In this document: piece after piece, positions 21,201 through 31,916 of the stretch | Layout of the letters: each line of letters starts with the position of its first letter | Numbering within the stretch: the stretch's first letter is position 1 | From: Oidiodendron maius Zn | Taxonomy: Eukaryota; Ascomycota; Leotiomycetes; Myxotrichaceae | Direction of reading: 5' to 3' | DNA: 64,000 nucleotides | Assembly (NCBI GenBank): GCA_000827325.1 | Contig: KN832878.1 | Span: forward strand, 744,001 to 808,000 | Position numbers and translations under genes: made by a program | Notes under the pieces: model-generated | Seen by the model: the letters and a program-made list of their open reading frames with translations, nothing else | What the model was told of the DNA's origin: nothing | The model's database searches: none

Positions 21201-23913
21201 CTACAATGGCCAGCATACGCCATATGCTAACCGCAGCCGCCAAAGTCTTGTGGGTCTCAAAGGATCTGACCGCAAGCCCAGAAGCGGCAATGGCTAACGG
21301 TATCATCCGAACACTTCGTTGGGAAAGGGACTTGGATGAATCTAACTTGGTCACCCTCAGCTTTGGTTCTGATAGTATGGCACAAGATAAGATCACCGAT
21401 ATCATCGGTAAAATATTCCAGTATCAATTTCTCCAACTGCACGACCAGAGACACGCGGAATATGTTTACAAGGCTGGACTTGTTCACATCAATCGACTCT
21501 ATTACTCTCAGCGAGTAAATAGTTTCCTACACCTGAAGACCGCCAAACCAAGCCCACAGCACAAACCATTTGGTGAAAATCCTTCTCGTGCTCTTAGCCT
21601 CAGCGTGCGAACCCCTGGACTTTTGGATACTCTTGAGTTTATTGACGACGCAAAACGCGATACCCCATTAGGAGATTGGGAGATAGAAGTCTGCATTCAG
21701 GCTACTGGCTTGAATTTCCGAGATGTCATGGTAGCCATGAATGAAATCGATGATGTCACCCTAGGACTTGAAGCTGGTGGCATTATTACCAGGATTGGGA
21801 GCGATAACGCGCAAAATTTCGAGGTCGGTGACCGTGTTATGATTCTGAGTAAGATTTCTGGGTGTTTCCAGACATATGCCCGAACCACTCAAGATCTTGC
21901 TGTTAAGATTCCTGATAACATGTCGTTTGAGGTCGCGGCAGCAATCCCAGTCACATTCAGCACTGCATACTACTGCCTTGTAGATATCGCTCGTCTTGCT
22001 CGAGGAGAATCAATTCTCATCCATGCGGCCGCTGGAGGTGTGGGCCAAGCCGCCATTATGCTCGCGCAGCATCTTGGAGCAGTTGTCTATGTCACGGTTT
22101 CGTCAGAAGAGAAGAGAACTCTCATCATGGAGACATATAACATACCTACGGAGCATATATTTTCAAGCAGAGGTTTGTCATTTGCGCAGGGAATCATGCG
22201 AGTGACCAAGAATCGGGGAGTTGATGTCGTCCTCAACTCTCTGTCAGGCGAGGCTCTTCGTAGATCGTGGGATTGCATCGCACCATTTGGACGATTTATT
22301 GAAATTGGCAAAAAGGATGTCTATGCAAACGGAAAACTCGATATGTATGCCTTCTCCAAGAGTGCGACCTTCGCGGCGGTGGATCTCAACCTTGTTATCC
22401 ATCTCGATCCGAAGACCGGTGGAAGGCTTCTCCGAGAGAGCTTAAACCTCTGGGAGAGGAATGTTGTTCAAGTCACCTCACCGTTCAATGTCTTTACCTA
22501 CACTCAAATTGAGGAAGCATTCAGGATGATGCAAGCTGGAAAACATATTGGCAAGGTTGTGTTGAAGGCCAACCCAGAAGATGTTGTCCGGGTAGGTTTC
22601 CAGCCATCTCATAGAGTTCTCAAACTAATGTCTATAGGTTGTCCCCTCCCTTGAGACCCCCTACATGTTCTCTCCGAACGCATCATATATCTTACCAGGA
22701 GGACTTGGTGGTATCGGGCGAAGTACATCCAGATGGATGGTCTCACGAGGAGCAAGAAGCCTTATCTTCATTAATAGAAGTGCTACTTGGACGGAGAGTA
22801 CCAAGGCCGCGGTTGGCGAGCTTTTGGCAGAGCTAAAGCAAAAGGGGTGCACTGCGACTGTCTTTGAATGCGATATAAGTAACAGGGACATGCTTGCTAA
22901 GGTTATTGAACAGTGCAAAGCTACACTTCCTCCTATCAAAGGATGCATTCACGGCGCAATGCAATTGAAGGTTTGTCTTGCATGCATCAATTGTTCACAC
23001 TGCACAACTAATTTTGCTTTAGGATTCTGCATTCGAGAACATGACACTAGAGAACTTTAACGCTGCTCTGCGACCCAAAGTCCAAGGATCCTGGAATCTA
23101 CACCAGCTGTTGCCGAAAGACCTCGACTTCTTCATTATGCTCTCCTCTGTAGCCGGAGTTCTAGGCAATAGAGGCCAGTCGAACTATGCGGCTGGAAATA
23201 ACTATCAGGATGCCCTGGCCTTGCATCGTCAGTCCCTTGGTTTGCCCAGCTACTCACTTGACCTTGGAAATATTCTCTCTGTAGGATTCATTGCGGAGAA
23301 CAAAGACTTATTCCAAGGCAATATGTCAGCCATTACCCAAGAGGGTGTACGTGAAGATGAGCTTCTCTCCGTCTTCGAGTATCATGTCGACCCACGACAC
23401 TGGTCATCTAATGTTGTTGACTCGCAAGTTTGTATTGGACTGGTCACTGCCGATACTTTCAAGCGGAAAGGAATGCCACTGCCATCTTTCTTGTCGACCC
23501 CGCTCTTTATCCGCCTTTGCTCAGAGACGGCAACGAGTGGATCGGCTCTTGATGGAGACTCAGGTGGCGTCGCCGTCCAAACACTCCTCTCCTCAGCGAC
23601 ATCTCCGGAACAGGCATCCTCCATTGTCGCTGAGGCCATTGTAAAGCGTCTCTCTACAACATTGGCCATTCAAGCTGATGATATCGATCCTGGGAAACCA
23701 ATTCACTTTTACGGAGTAGACTCTCTTGTTGCTATGGAGTTCAGGAGCTGGTTTGCAAAGAGTATGGCGTGCGACATTCCCGTGTTAGATATTATGGGCA
23801 ACTCCTCTATTTCAGTATTGAGCAAGAGAATTGCAGGGCTTAGCAAGTATACAAGTGCCGATGCCAAGCCAACTCCTGCCGGCGGCAGTGGGGGAGAGAA
23901 GGAAGCGCAATAG
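15226..23913 (+). CDS. highly reducing type I polyketide synthase (KS-AT-DH-cMT-ER-KR-ACP)
   Basis: Iterative HR-PKS. Fourteen exons close exactly in frame to about 2,679 residues: 15226-15567, 15612-15733, 15787-15809, 15862-15994, 16043-16181, 16229-16816, 16870-20017, 20067-20461, 20515-20576, 20625-20664, 20718-20766, 20817-22591, 22638-22970, 23023-23913. KS (about 58-490) has DTACSSS with Cys near 232, EAHGTGTP and NVGHMEG. AT (605-930) has GHSSGE. DH (1027-1300) has [11 protein letters not shown] and HPATMDSML. cMT has [12 protein letters not shown] near 1540. ER has LNFRDVMVA and [12 protein letters not shown] has GGLGGIGRS and a Ser/Tyr pair in [22 protein letters not shown] has [10 protein letters not shown] with the phosphopantetheine Ser near 2616. 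All catalytic motifs look intact, so a reduced, C-methylated chain is expected. No TE is present; the divergent FSH1 hydrolase may release the chain. Exon 3 is only 23 nt. Confidence 0.95.
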
Positions 23914-24184
23914 ACAAGAACATGCTCTTGACTAAGAGCTTGGTAGAAAGCAGAGGATTAGCGATGTGGCATGCGATATTTATTTGAATGATTGGATTAT
24001 TCCTTTTAGTTTAGATTTCACAGATACAATTTATGAATATTTCATATAGCCATCAGAGAAAAAGACCACTGGACTCGAGCACAACTGATTGAAGTTATTG
24101 AAATACTCCACTCTCAGTATGCGCCTAAGTAAGCATAGTGATACTAGCTAGTTACTATTTTTCAAGTTTCAATATATTGAGCAC
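23914..24184. other. short convergent spacer
   Basis: AT-rich 3'-3' spacer between the PKS and the regulator gene. Probably holds both transcript ends. Nothing else seen. Confidence 0.4.
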
Positions 24185-25889
24185 TTAACTTTTCGCCTCA
24201 TATGTTGGAAAAGTTGTGAAACGGCCTTGCTCCTCGAGCCTTTGAGTGTCAATAGATACAACTTGTAATTCAGGCCCAGTAACAGAAGTATCAACAATTG
24301 TTGTGTCTCTTTCAATGGGCAAAGCATACTCTATTAAGAATCGAAGCATCCACTTGCTAAGGACGTGAGTGTGAGAAGTTGCTGAAAGAAGGCACATATT
24401 TTGGAATTCAATCAAGCGGTTAATCTGGGTAGAGTCAGCGAAGTCAATCTAAATAGTATTTTCTCTTACTATAGATTTCAAAGCAGGCCAATATTGCTCA
24501 AGCTCGATAAGAGCTTCAAAATTGGCATTTAAGCTGTCTCGCGCACTTCTAATTCTGTGCTCATCATCAAACAAAAGAGTGTGCAGTAATACCGAAGAAG
24601 ATATAACGGCCATATGTCCAACAGTAAGATAGACGGCAGCTAAACCCTCTTCACTTCGTGCAACTTTAAGGAGTGCGCTGTAGGAGGAGGCGTGATGTTT
24701 ACAACGCTCCGCATACAGTTTCGTGTCAACAGTTGTGGCACGTTTAACGTCCAGGTACTGGAAATACAGCAAAGTTGAGTAATGATGAAATCCCAGATGC
24801 AAGGCGATGAATGGGCCTCCTGTGCCCCTTCTCTTATGCTCTCTAAGGTTTTCCTCATTAAACTTGGCGTCCAATGGAAGCGTCTTCTCCCAGTCTTCAA
24901 TCCTCTGAGAGATGTCATAAGCACATCGGTCTATTTCATTGTCTTCGAGATCTTCTTGGACGATTCGACGATTCAGGTCCTGGATAGGCCCGAACAGGTC
25001 AACAAGCGTGATCATATGAGCCCATAGACCTAGTTTATGAGGGCCACCAAGAGATTCCTTGCCTATGGCAAGGGAATGGAATATGCTCTCGTCCATTGGA
25101 AGGGCTGCTGGCCTCTCGCGATCTTGAATCTGGCGAGGAAGATTCAGGCCCGATGAGTACCAACAGTCCGCCATGAATAGCGACCACCAGATCCTCCTCT
25201 TTACTTCGTGGACCACCAAAGTATCTCCAGGTTGAAGTGAGGTGAGGCGTAATATCTGTGCCATGCTGACAGCAATACCTAGGCACAATTACCACCTGAA
25301 ATGAGATACCCCGAGGTTTATAGCATTAACACTTACGAAAGAAGAGCGCTTCTGATGACGGACTTGCATTTGCAGCGCATAGATTTGCAACCAAGATACA
25401 CGTCTGAATACTTTCAAGGCAGATATCCTCCAGGTTTTTCAGAAGTAGTTTTTTAGATTGTACTGTCAACCGGTCGCGGAGAAGGCGAATGTCGGGATGT
25501 GGAGAAAATGTTGACCCCATTGCACATATAGCCAGGATAAGGGCCATCTTCATATTACCCGTGCGGATAGATTCTCTCAATGTTGGCAAATGGAAGAGGC
25601 TGTGTGGTCTATCATGGATTTTGTCGATATAATGCTCTACAAGCTCAGTAACAGTTTCTCTAGGGAGCTCAATGTTGTCCTCTTCTTCCCCTTCAATTCG
25701 CACCCTCGTGTAACCCGGAGCTAAAAGTGGTTCTCCCGTCATCCTCCGCGTGTTAGAGCAGAGAATACTTCTCCCTAGGCATGGTACGCAGGGTCCGAAG
25801 TCTGTGCAGCGCACACATTTCCGTTTCGCCGCACGACACTGTTGACATGCTTTTGCAGCAGCACCCATGCTGTTTACTGTAAATCTCAA
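24185..25889 (-). CDS. Zn2Cys6 transcription factor, probable cluster regulator
   Basis: Fungal binuclear-zinc-cluster regulator. Three exons, 25889-25337, 25278-24470 and 24424-24185, close in frame to 533 residues. The DNA-binding motif at residues about 15-44 is CQQCRAAKRKC...CVPCLGRSILC (spacing C-x2-C-x6-C-x8-C-x2-C-x6-C, with one extra Cys in the central loop). The middle homology region follows (SLFHLPTLRESI, then VKRRIWWSLFMADCWYSSGL, typical of the fungal_trans domain). A second Met, 21 nt downstream at 25868, is a possible start just before the zinc cluster. It lies directly downstream of the HR-PKS, convergent with it, a common position for pathway-specific activators. That it controls this cluster is inference. 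Confidence 0.9.
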
Positions 25890-26505
25890 TCAATACGCAT
25901 AGGAAGAGAAAGATGTCTTATATCCGTGAAGATGCACGGCTCCGTTGAGAGATGGTCTAAGGAGTAAGCGAAAGTATTCAAATGTTGGATTACTAGAGAT
26001 CCGTATAGGGCGTAGTAGGACTATTCTCAAGGGCGTTGTTTGATGTAAGTGTAGCTAAGCGGTTTATCTGTAAAGGCGGGGTTTTCCTAAAATATGGTAA
26101 CTAAGTCACTTGGCGTTGGATTATATAACTGTAGGACCGAGCTCAGGCTAAAACCAACCTACAACAACTCAGTCTCAGATACTGCCGACCGACGTAGGGC
26201 TCATCATTTAACACGTATTTGGTCAAATCACATGTCAAGGTCAACTATCTGTTCAGTCTGTTCAAAGGGGACTTATATCAAAGCTGCTTATATCTTTAGC
26301 TCGGGTCTGCAGGCTGTCGCTTCTTTTGGCATTTGAAACGAGCAAATTCTCAGCCCCGCTACCTCCTTTCATTCGCCCAAATCGAAATTCCATCGTTTAT
26401 CGGATCACAGGCAAAGAAAATATGTAACTCCACATCTACTCTTGCAAGCTGGTAAAGTTATCTAAAGCAGTGGCGCACTTAGTCGCCACGCCATTCCCCA
26501 TCTAC
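25890..26505. other. spacer upstream of the regulator gene
   Basis: About 615 bp between the regulator start and the stop of the GH35-type gene. Presumably regulator promoter. No gene is seen; a plus-strand frame at 26094-26336 lacks any recognisable feature. Confidence 0.35.
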
Positions 26506-28299
26506 CTAGTCGTCTTCCAAAGCATAGATATCGCATTCGGCAATCCGAGTCCTCGCTGGAATAGTGATAGATATTGGGAAGTCTCCGTAGTCAGGGTCTG
26601 ATGCTGGCATCACTGCTGACTGTCCACTCCTCGTCTCGTCGCCACCAAATGTCCTCCACGTCCGCATTTCCCCTGTCGTCTCGTTGATAACTTCCTTTTC
26701 AACGAATCTAAGAATGCCAGTGAATATATCCCTTGGACTTGTGGAGGAAAAAGTGACTTGAAAGCCTTCACCTATGAGCAAGAATGTGGAGTCGCCTGTA
26801 TGAAGCACTATACCGAAGCCTGGGCCAGGCTTTCCAAAAACAAATGACCGCTCGATTCGAAGTTGCCATTTGCCGAATACAGCGGTAACAGTTCGTGAGG
26901 AGTCTTTACCAGTAGACGGCAGTTCGTCAAAGCAGAATCCAATACTTGAGTGCGGTATCTGTTGCGCCGCTAGTAGAAGAGGTGAGACCATTGCAAGTAA
27001 GCTATAGTGTTTCCTGAAGGGATTTACGTCGAGGTCAAGGGTGTCTAATCCGAATGGCGCGGTCCCCAAAGCCTGATAGCTACCAATGGCAGTCCAGGTC
27101 CTGCGAGCACCATATTCATCGCGACGTTGCTCAGGGATGAAAAGTGGTTGCTTGCGATGTCGATACTTGGCGCAGACTGCAGCGTAATTGTTCAAATATA
27201 TGTCTGGTGCAATAAAGTCCAGCGTCGGTGCAAAGTATTGCCAAATATCTAGGACATTAGCAACACCACCTCCAGAGGGATAGCCTCCTGGGTTCCCTCC
27301 ACCGCCGGCGACTACAGGCAGATTGGTTTCACTGTCGTCACCGGCATAGTCTTGCCACACATTCGTGTACATGGGAAGTGCGTACGCTATTTTCCCCGCC
27401 AAGGCCACTTGCTCCAGATACAAAGCATAGTGATATGCCATGAATATTTCATCTGTGCGAGGGGATTGACCAAATACTGTTTCCCATGAGTTGTTGTCGA
27501 TCTTGTGAGATGATTCACGAAAGTTTGTCAAGTTAGCTTTAAGGGAGTCGTGCAGAGAGTCCCAGTTGTCTTTGAGAACGTCTATGAGCTTCTGAGGAAC
27601 GGGTGATTTAAAACGGTCATTTGCCGCCGAAGATCCATCTCTCGAGTCGCCAAGAAGACCAACTTCATTCTCAACTTGGACCATTATGACCGTGAAGTGA
27701 TTCTCATCCACCTTCTTTATATGCTGCATCAACATATTGAACGCCTTGGCATCCGCTATCTGGCCCTCCGTATGGAATATCGATAGGGTATCGGCGACTT
27801 GGATCTTGCCTCCGGCCTTTCGCAATTTTGCGCGAGGAAAGCGTTTTGTGTCCCTTTTCACCCAACTCGGAGCATACGTGGATAAACCTGGTAATGAAGT
27901 TAGCTGCTATCTTTCGCATTCAGTGATTCTTTGCTAGGTCGGCAGACCGTTTTTAAAGGAGCCAAACCACAGAAGGACCAGGCGAAGGCCGTGCTCCCTA
28001 GCACCTTCAATCACTCTATCTAATTCATGAAACGTGAATTTTCCTTCTTCTGCTTCGATCATATCCCAAGGGACAGCTCCGAGGACCGTGTTTACCTTTG
28101 CTGCGGCAAGCTTGGTCCAAACTTCCTTCATATATTCAGCAGAGCTCATGGAAGAGTTCTGTAATTCAGCGCCACGAATGAGGAAGGGTTTCCCATTGAC
28201 AAACAACTGTTTGCCTGCCGGTGAATCACGAAGAGATGGAATTTCAAGCTGCATTGTGATATTAAGGAAGATGTTGCTAGGAATGCTGGTATTCTCCAT
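26506..28299 (-). CDS. GH35-type beta-galactosidase with DUF5597-like C-terminus
   Basis: Predicted glycosidase removing beta-galactose from oligosaccharides or plant polysaccharides. Two exons, 28299-27948 and 27887-26506, close in frame to 577 residues. The N-terminal part reads GKQLFVNGKPFLIRGAEL, usual for GH35/GH42-like enzymes. The acid/base Glu is in MVQVENEVG near residue 188 and the nucleophile Glu in FIPEQRRDE near 369. A beta-rich C-terminal domain (VVLHTGDSTFLLIGEGFQV) matches DUF5597. No clear signal peptide is seen, so it may act inside the cell on imported sugars; an upstream exon with a signal cannot be excluded. With the alpha-galactosidase and trehalase genes it gives this region three glycosidases. 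It reads away from the HET gene at 29113. Confidence 0.85.
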
Positions 28300-29112
28300 A
28301 TGCGGGTAATAAATATCACTCGATGGGAATGCTGATTTTGCGTACTGCGAGATCTTAAATTATTTCAAGAAAGAGAATCTAGATAATAGGTGAGCAGCTT
28401 CTTAAAGCTGTTAGTGGGGGGTTGGTTAAAGAGCATGCTTTCCTCCAGCGGCCTCTGATGCTAAGCTCCAATGGTGATTGGAGCGCCTCGCTACTTATGT
28501 CTACTGAGCACCCACTTTACCAAAAGAGATATTTGAAGATATGGTTGGCTAATGAGATCTACGGGATGTTGGGTATTGAAAACATAGCGTCGATATGTAT
28601 CAGCATACTACAAATAAGGCAATCTCGAGTAATGGAACCGACGGTGATGGCAGAATGTAATTTGCCTAAATTCCGTGCCGTGGTATTTCCTGCCAATAAT
28701 CATCGCTATATGTCAGGACCCCGTTATAAAGAGGTAAAGCGTCCAGCGGGATAAATGTCACCTCATTGGCCAAGATCCCGCACAGATGACATTTTACATG
28801 ATCAAGCACCAAAATCAATTCCCGATTGGAAATTGATCGTTCCAATTGATGCGAAGAGTGGAAGTGAGAATTATTCATGATGATATCGCGGAGTTACAAA
28901 TTTAATATAGATTCACGATTGCTTATAAGACTAGATATATTATAACGTGGGTGCTAGTCTGCAGCTTACACGAAGCCCTCGAAATCGGCATATTGAGCTC
29001 TTGCAAGTAAAAATTCTAAAAGGAAAGCAATTGACGATTTCGAAGCACTATAAGTCAGAGAATCAGACCATTTCCTATATCCCCATTACTATAACATTTG
29101 CCAAGAACCCAC
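28300..29112. other. intergenic, no gene seen
   Basis: About 810 bp between the glycosidase start and the HET-gene stop. Short frames at 28422-28754 (plus) and 28666-28878 (minus) have no recognisable domain. Confidence 0.35.
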
Positions 29113-30798
29113 TCATTGCATTTCTATGATTGACCTAACATCTGACCACGGAAGATTTCCCTCTGGATCGACGGTGATATCAAGTATGAGCACACGTTCT
29201 CCTGATAGTCTTCCGCCCCTTAAAGCAGCCGATACTGATTTTCCTGAGTGTAGTCTTCTGGAGACTCTGTCTACAGCATTATTGCTTCCAGATAGAGTAT
29301 GTGGTACCATACTCTCTTGTGGGAAAATAATTCTGACAGACATTGCATTTAAAGAGGCTCCGGAGCATCTTTGGAGAAATATCACAAATCTGTCTCCCAA
29401 AGAGTCCCCCACTGCAGGAATACTTGGTTTCATCAAGTCGCTGTAAGATTCCTGCGTAAAATTGAGCCATAACATTTCTTCATACCCTTCCATGACAAAT
29501 GCACTATCTTGATGATCTTTTGTAAGTGCTTCCATATCCCAAAGTATATATTCTTGGGACCTTAAATTTCCAGCTTTCCTGTAAACGACTGTGAAGCCGT
29601 GGTTATAAAGTGAGTTGGTTTTCAAGAGAATCGTTACATGTTCCCACGATGGTATAAAATGGTCTTTCCTCTGCTGATTCCGTCTTTGCCTTACGAAAAT
29701 AACAGTTGCAGGCGAAAGAGGTGAGTATTCCTCCAGATCACTTTCCGAAAGGGCTATAAGTCTCCGACCTCTCACAAAGATATTTTGAGAATATGAACCT
29801 TCACCCTCCTCAACTCCAAGTTCTCGTGACAACTCAATTCCAACTATTGAGCCGGAGTTCCACTTACAGCGTAGAGGGGCCAAATATGTCTTTTCTGTTG
29901 CTCTGATGAGAATGGGTTCCATACGCAACCCTTTATTTGTCATCATGAAGGGCGGGCGGTGGTGGACGGTAGATTCTGCCCTGTAAATCTCGCTGGAGGA
30001 TCTGAAGTCTGAAGGCGAGCTCGCCAGCAACCCTTGAGTAGGCACATGCCTGGATCCTTCTTGCTCCCATGCGAATAATGACTCATCATCGGACTTCGAA
30101 AGGATTTCAAGTTGGAGTCGTTCGAACGCTCTCGTCGCACCCTCACCGTAAAGCGGTGGCATGTGTACCTGAAAAATTCCCATAAGGGAATATGCTATAT
30201 CCTCCGGCCTTGTTGTCACCCTTCTCGATGCCCAGGACATTTTCTGTGCAACTGATGCGCTTCCACAATCTCTAAGATGTTGTTCCGAAATGCCGGTTAT
30301 TAATGATATTAGGATCTCAAGGTAGCCCTTTGTTCCTATTTCTACCCATTCCGTATCGTAGAATATAACAGTTCGGGGTGCAATCAATTCCTGAAGAGTC
30401 CATCCCCTGGTCCACCACTTACTGCTGCGAAACCTTGAACCAGCGGCATAGTGCTTCTCGAAATCCAGGCCCGTAGGAACATCAGACAAATATACATAGC
30501 ATACCTCCGAATTGCCGTACCATTCGAACATTGAATTAATTGCTTCTGATAGCTCTGCGCTACTTGTCTTATCAATACAGCATGAGTCCACCCAGGCATA
30601 CTCCCAGCCGTCCTGTGCAGCCTTCTCACAGCATCCTTTGATCTTTGAGAGCCCCTTCAAATCAGTAGCAAGTCCCGATTGGAAGTCTTGAAATAAAACC
30701 TCCTCGGTTTCCCAGCGGTGGGAGAGGACTGCATAGGGCGGGATAGAGTCGCCGACGAACTCATGGAGTGTAAGTTTGGATGTGTTTAGAAGACGCAT
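29113..30798 (-). CDS. HET-domain protein, HET-D/E-type
   Basis: Single-exon protein of 561 residues with the heterokaryon-incompatibility (HET) domain at its N-terminus, starting MRLLNTSKLTLHEF and followed by PPYAVLSHRWETEEVLFQDF. Other landmarks are YAWVDSCCIDKTSSAELSEA, the WWTRGWTLQELIAP block, and the RPEDIAYSLMGIFQVHMPPLYGEG block. This N-terminal arrangement is that of HET-D/HET-E-type proteins of Podospora. There is no NACHT or WD40 part here, so it is a stand-alone form with about 300 residues of unassigned, beta-rich C-terminus. HET domains in fungi are known to trigger cell death on non-self recognition; the trigger for this one is unknown. It is divergent from the larger HET gene at 31917 across a 1.1-kb spacer. 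Confidence 0.88.
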   Translation of the reverse strand: MRLLNTSKLTLHEFVGDSIPPYAVLSHRWETEEVLFQDFQSGLATDLKGLSKIKGCCEKAAQDGWEYAWVDSCCIDKTSSAELSEAINSMFEWYGNSEVCYVYLSDVPTGLDFEKHYAAGSRFRSSKWWTRGWTLQELIAPRTVIFYDTEWVEIGTKGYLEILISLITGISEQHLRDCGSASVAQKMSWASRRVTTRPEDIAYSLMGIFQVHMPPLYGEGATRAFERLQLEILSKSDDESLFAWEQEGSRHVPTQGLLASSPSDFRSSSEIYRAESTVHHRPPFMMTNKGLRMEPILIRATEKTYLAPLRCKWNSGSIVGIELSRELGVEEGEGSYSQNIFVRGRRLIALSESDLEEYSPLSPATVIFVRQRRNQQRKDHFIPSWEHVTILLKTNSLYNHGFTVVYRKAGNLRSQEYILWDMEALTKDHQDSAFVMEGYEEMLWLNFTQESYSDLMKPSIPAVGDSLGDRFVIFLQRCSGASLNAMSVRIIFPQESMVPHTLSGSNNAVDRVSRRLHSGKSVSAALRGGRLSGERVLILDITVDPEGNLPWSDVRSIIEMQ

Positions 30799-31916
30799 TT
30801 GAGAGACAGAAATCGGCTAGGACTATTGTCCCTCAAACTTGTCCTCTGGTAGTAACGAGTATTTGGTCAGCGTATAGTGAGCACGGCATTAGTGACGAGC
30901 CTTGACACAAGGGGTGAAGAGTTTGACATAATCCCGGCACCGACCTAATCACTAAACACGTAGTAGAACGTGCGGAGCGGAAAAACCTATATTCCTTTAC
31001 GATAAGATATCACAGTCTCGATGCTGGCAAGGATCAGTAAGATTAGAACTTTTAGGAGAGACGTTTTGCCGAAAGAACTGCGCTCTCTCTCTTCGAAGGC
31101 AAGGCATAATAATATTTTCAATACTCTAGAGTGTTATCGGAAGGGAGATCTAAGCCAATAACTAGATTAGATCGGGTTTCCTATTCACGATTGCCGGGAC
31201 AACTTGCTCGAGAAGTTGGTTGAGAAGAAGGTAAGGGCCAATCCGCGTTATCCGCTCAAGTAATCTAATGTGACATTTGGTTCTGTCGGCTTCCTTCAAT
31301 AGTCTTTGTGGCGCAGTGACTGGTGTCATTGCTGTTATTGCAGTACAGCTTTTGGTTGCAAGTATGCATGGATGAGCTTCTGCCAGTTGCGATTATAAAA
31401 CCCTCCTTGTCCCGGGGCGGGTAGTTCCTTGCGTGTCCATCCCCGCACAAAGCTCAAATTGCCCCAACAGTCTCAATGTTCGAAATCGCTCAAGTACGCG
31501 ACGCATACTCTCGCCCGCCAGTTCCGGTCGTGCATTGAAAGGATAACTTCACGGCACTTGCCGTGTCAGCTGAACAGCTGAATATGATACGCAGTCTCGA
31601 ACATGCAGTCCAAGCGGGGCCCAAGATGCCAGTTGAATGAAAACTCAAGACAAATGAGTAACCTACAATCCGATCTGCAATTTTGCCACTATACGACAAG
31701 TGCCTTACCTCTCGGTGCATTAGATCCTCATGGGGAGCTCTGTATCGAAAACGCATCCTCGAGAGCCGCGCGTGAGCTGGCGCGCTGCGATATGGCGACG
31801 CCTGCAAATATGGGAAGGACTCAAACCATATTTGATTCAAGTCATCAAGGCTGTAGGCGGCGGTAAGTGTGATATGACATGCGACAGAGAATGAGAAACC
31901 AGAGGCCTGATAGCGA
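30799..31916. promoter_or_regulatory. divergent spacer between two HET genes
   Basis: 1.1 kb between opposite starts; presumably both promoters. Short frames on both strands show no domain. Confidence 0.35.
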
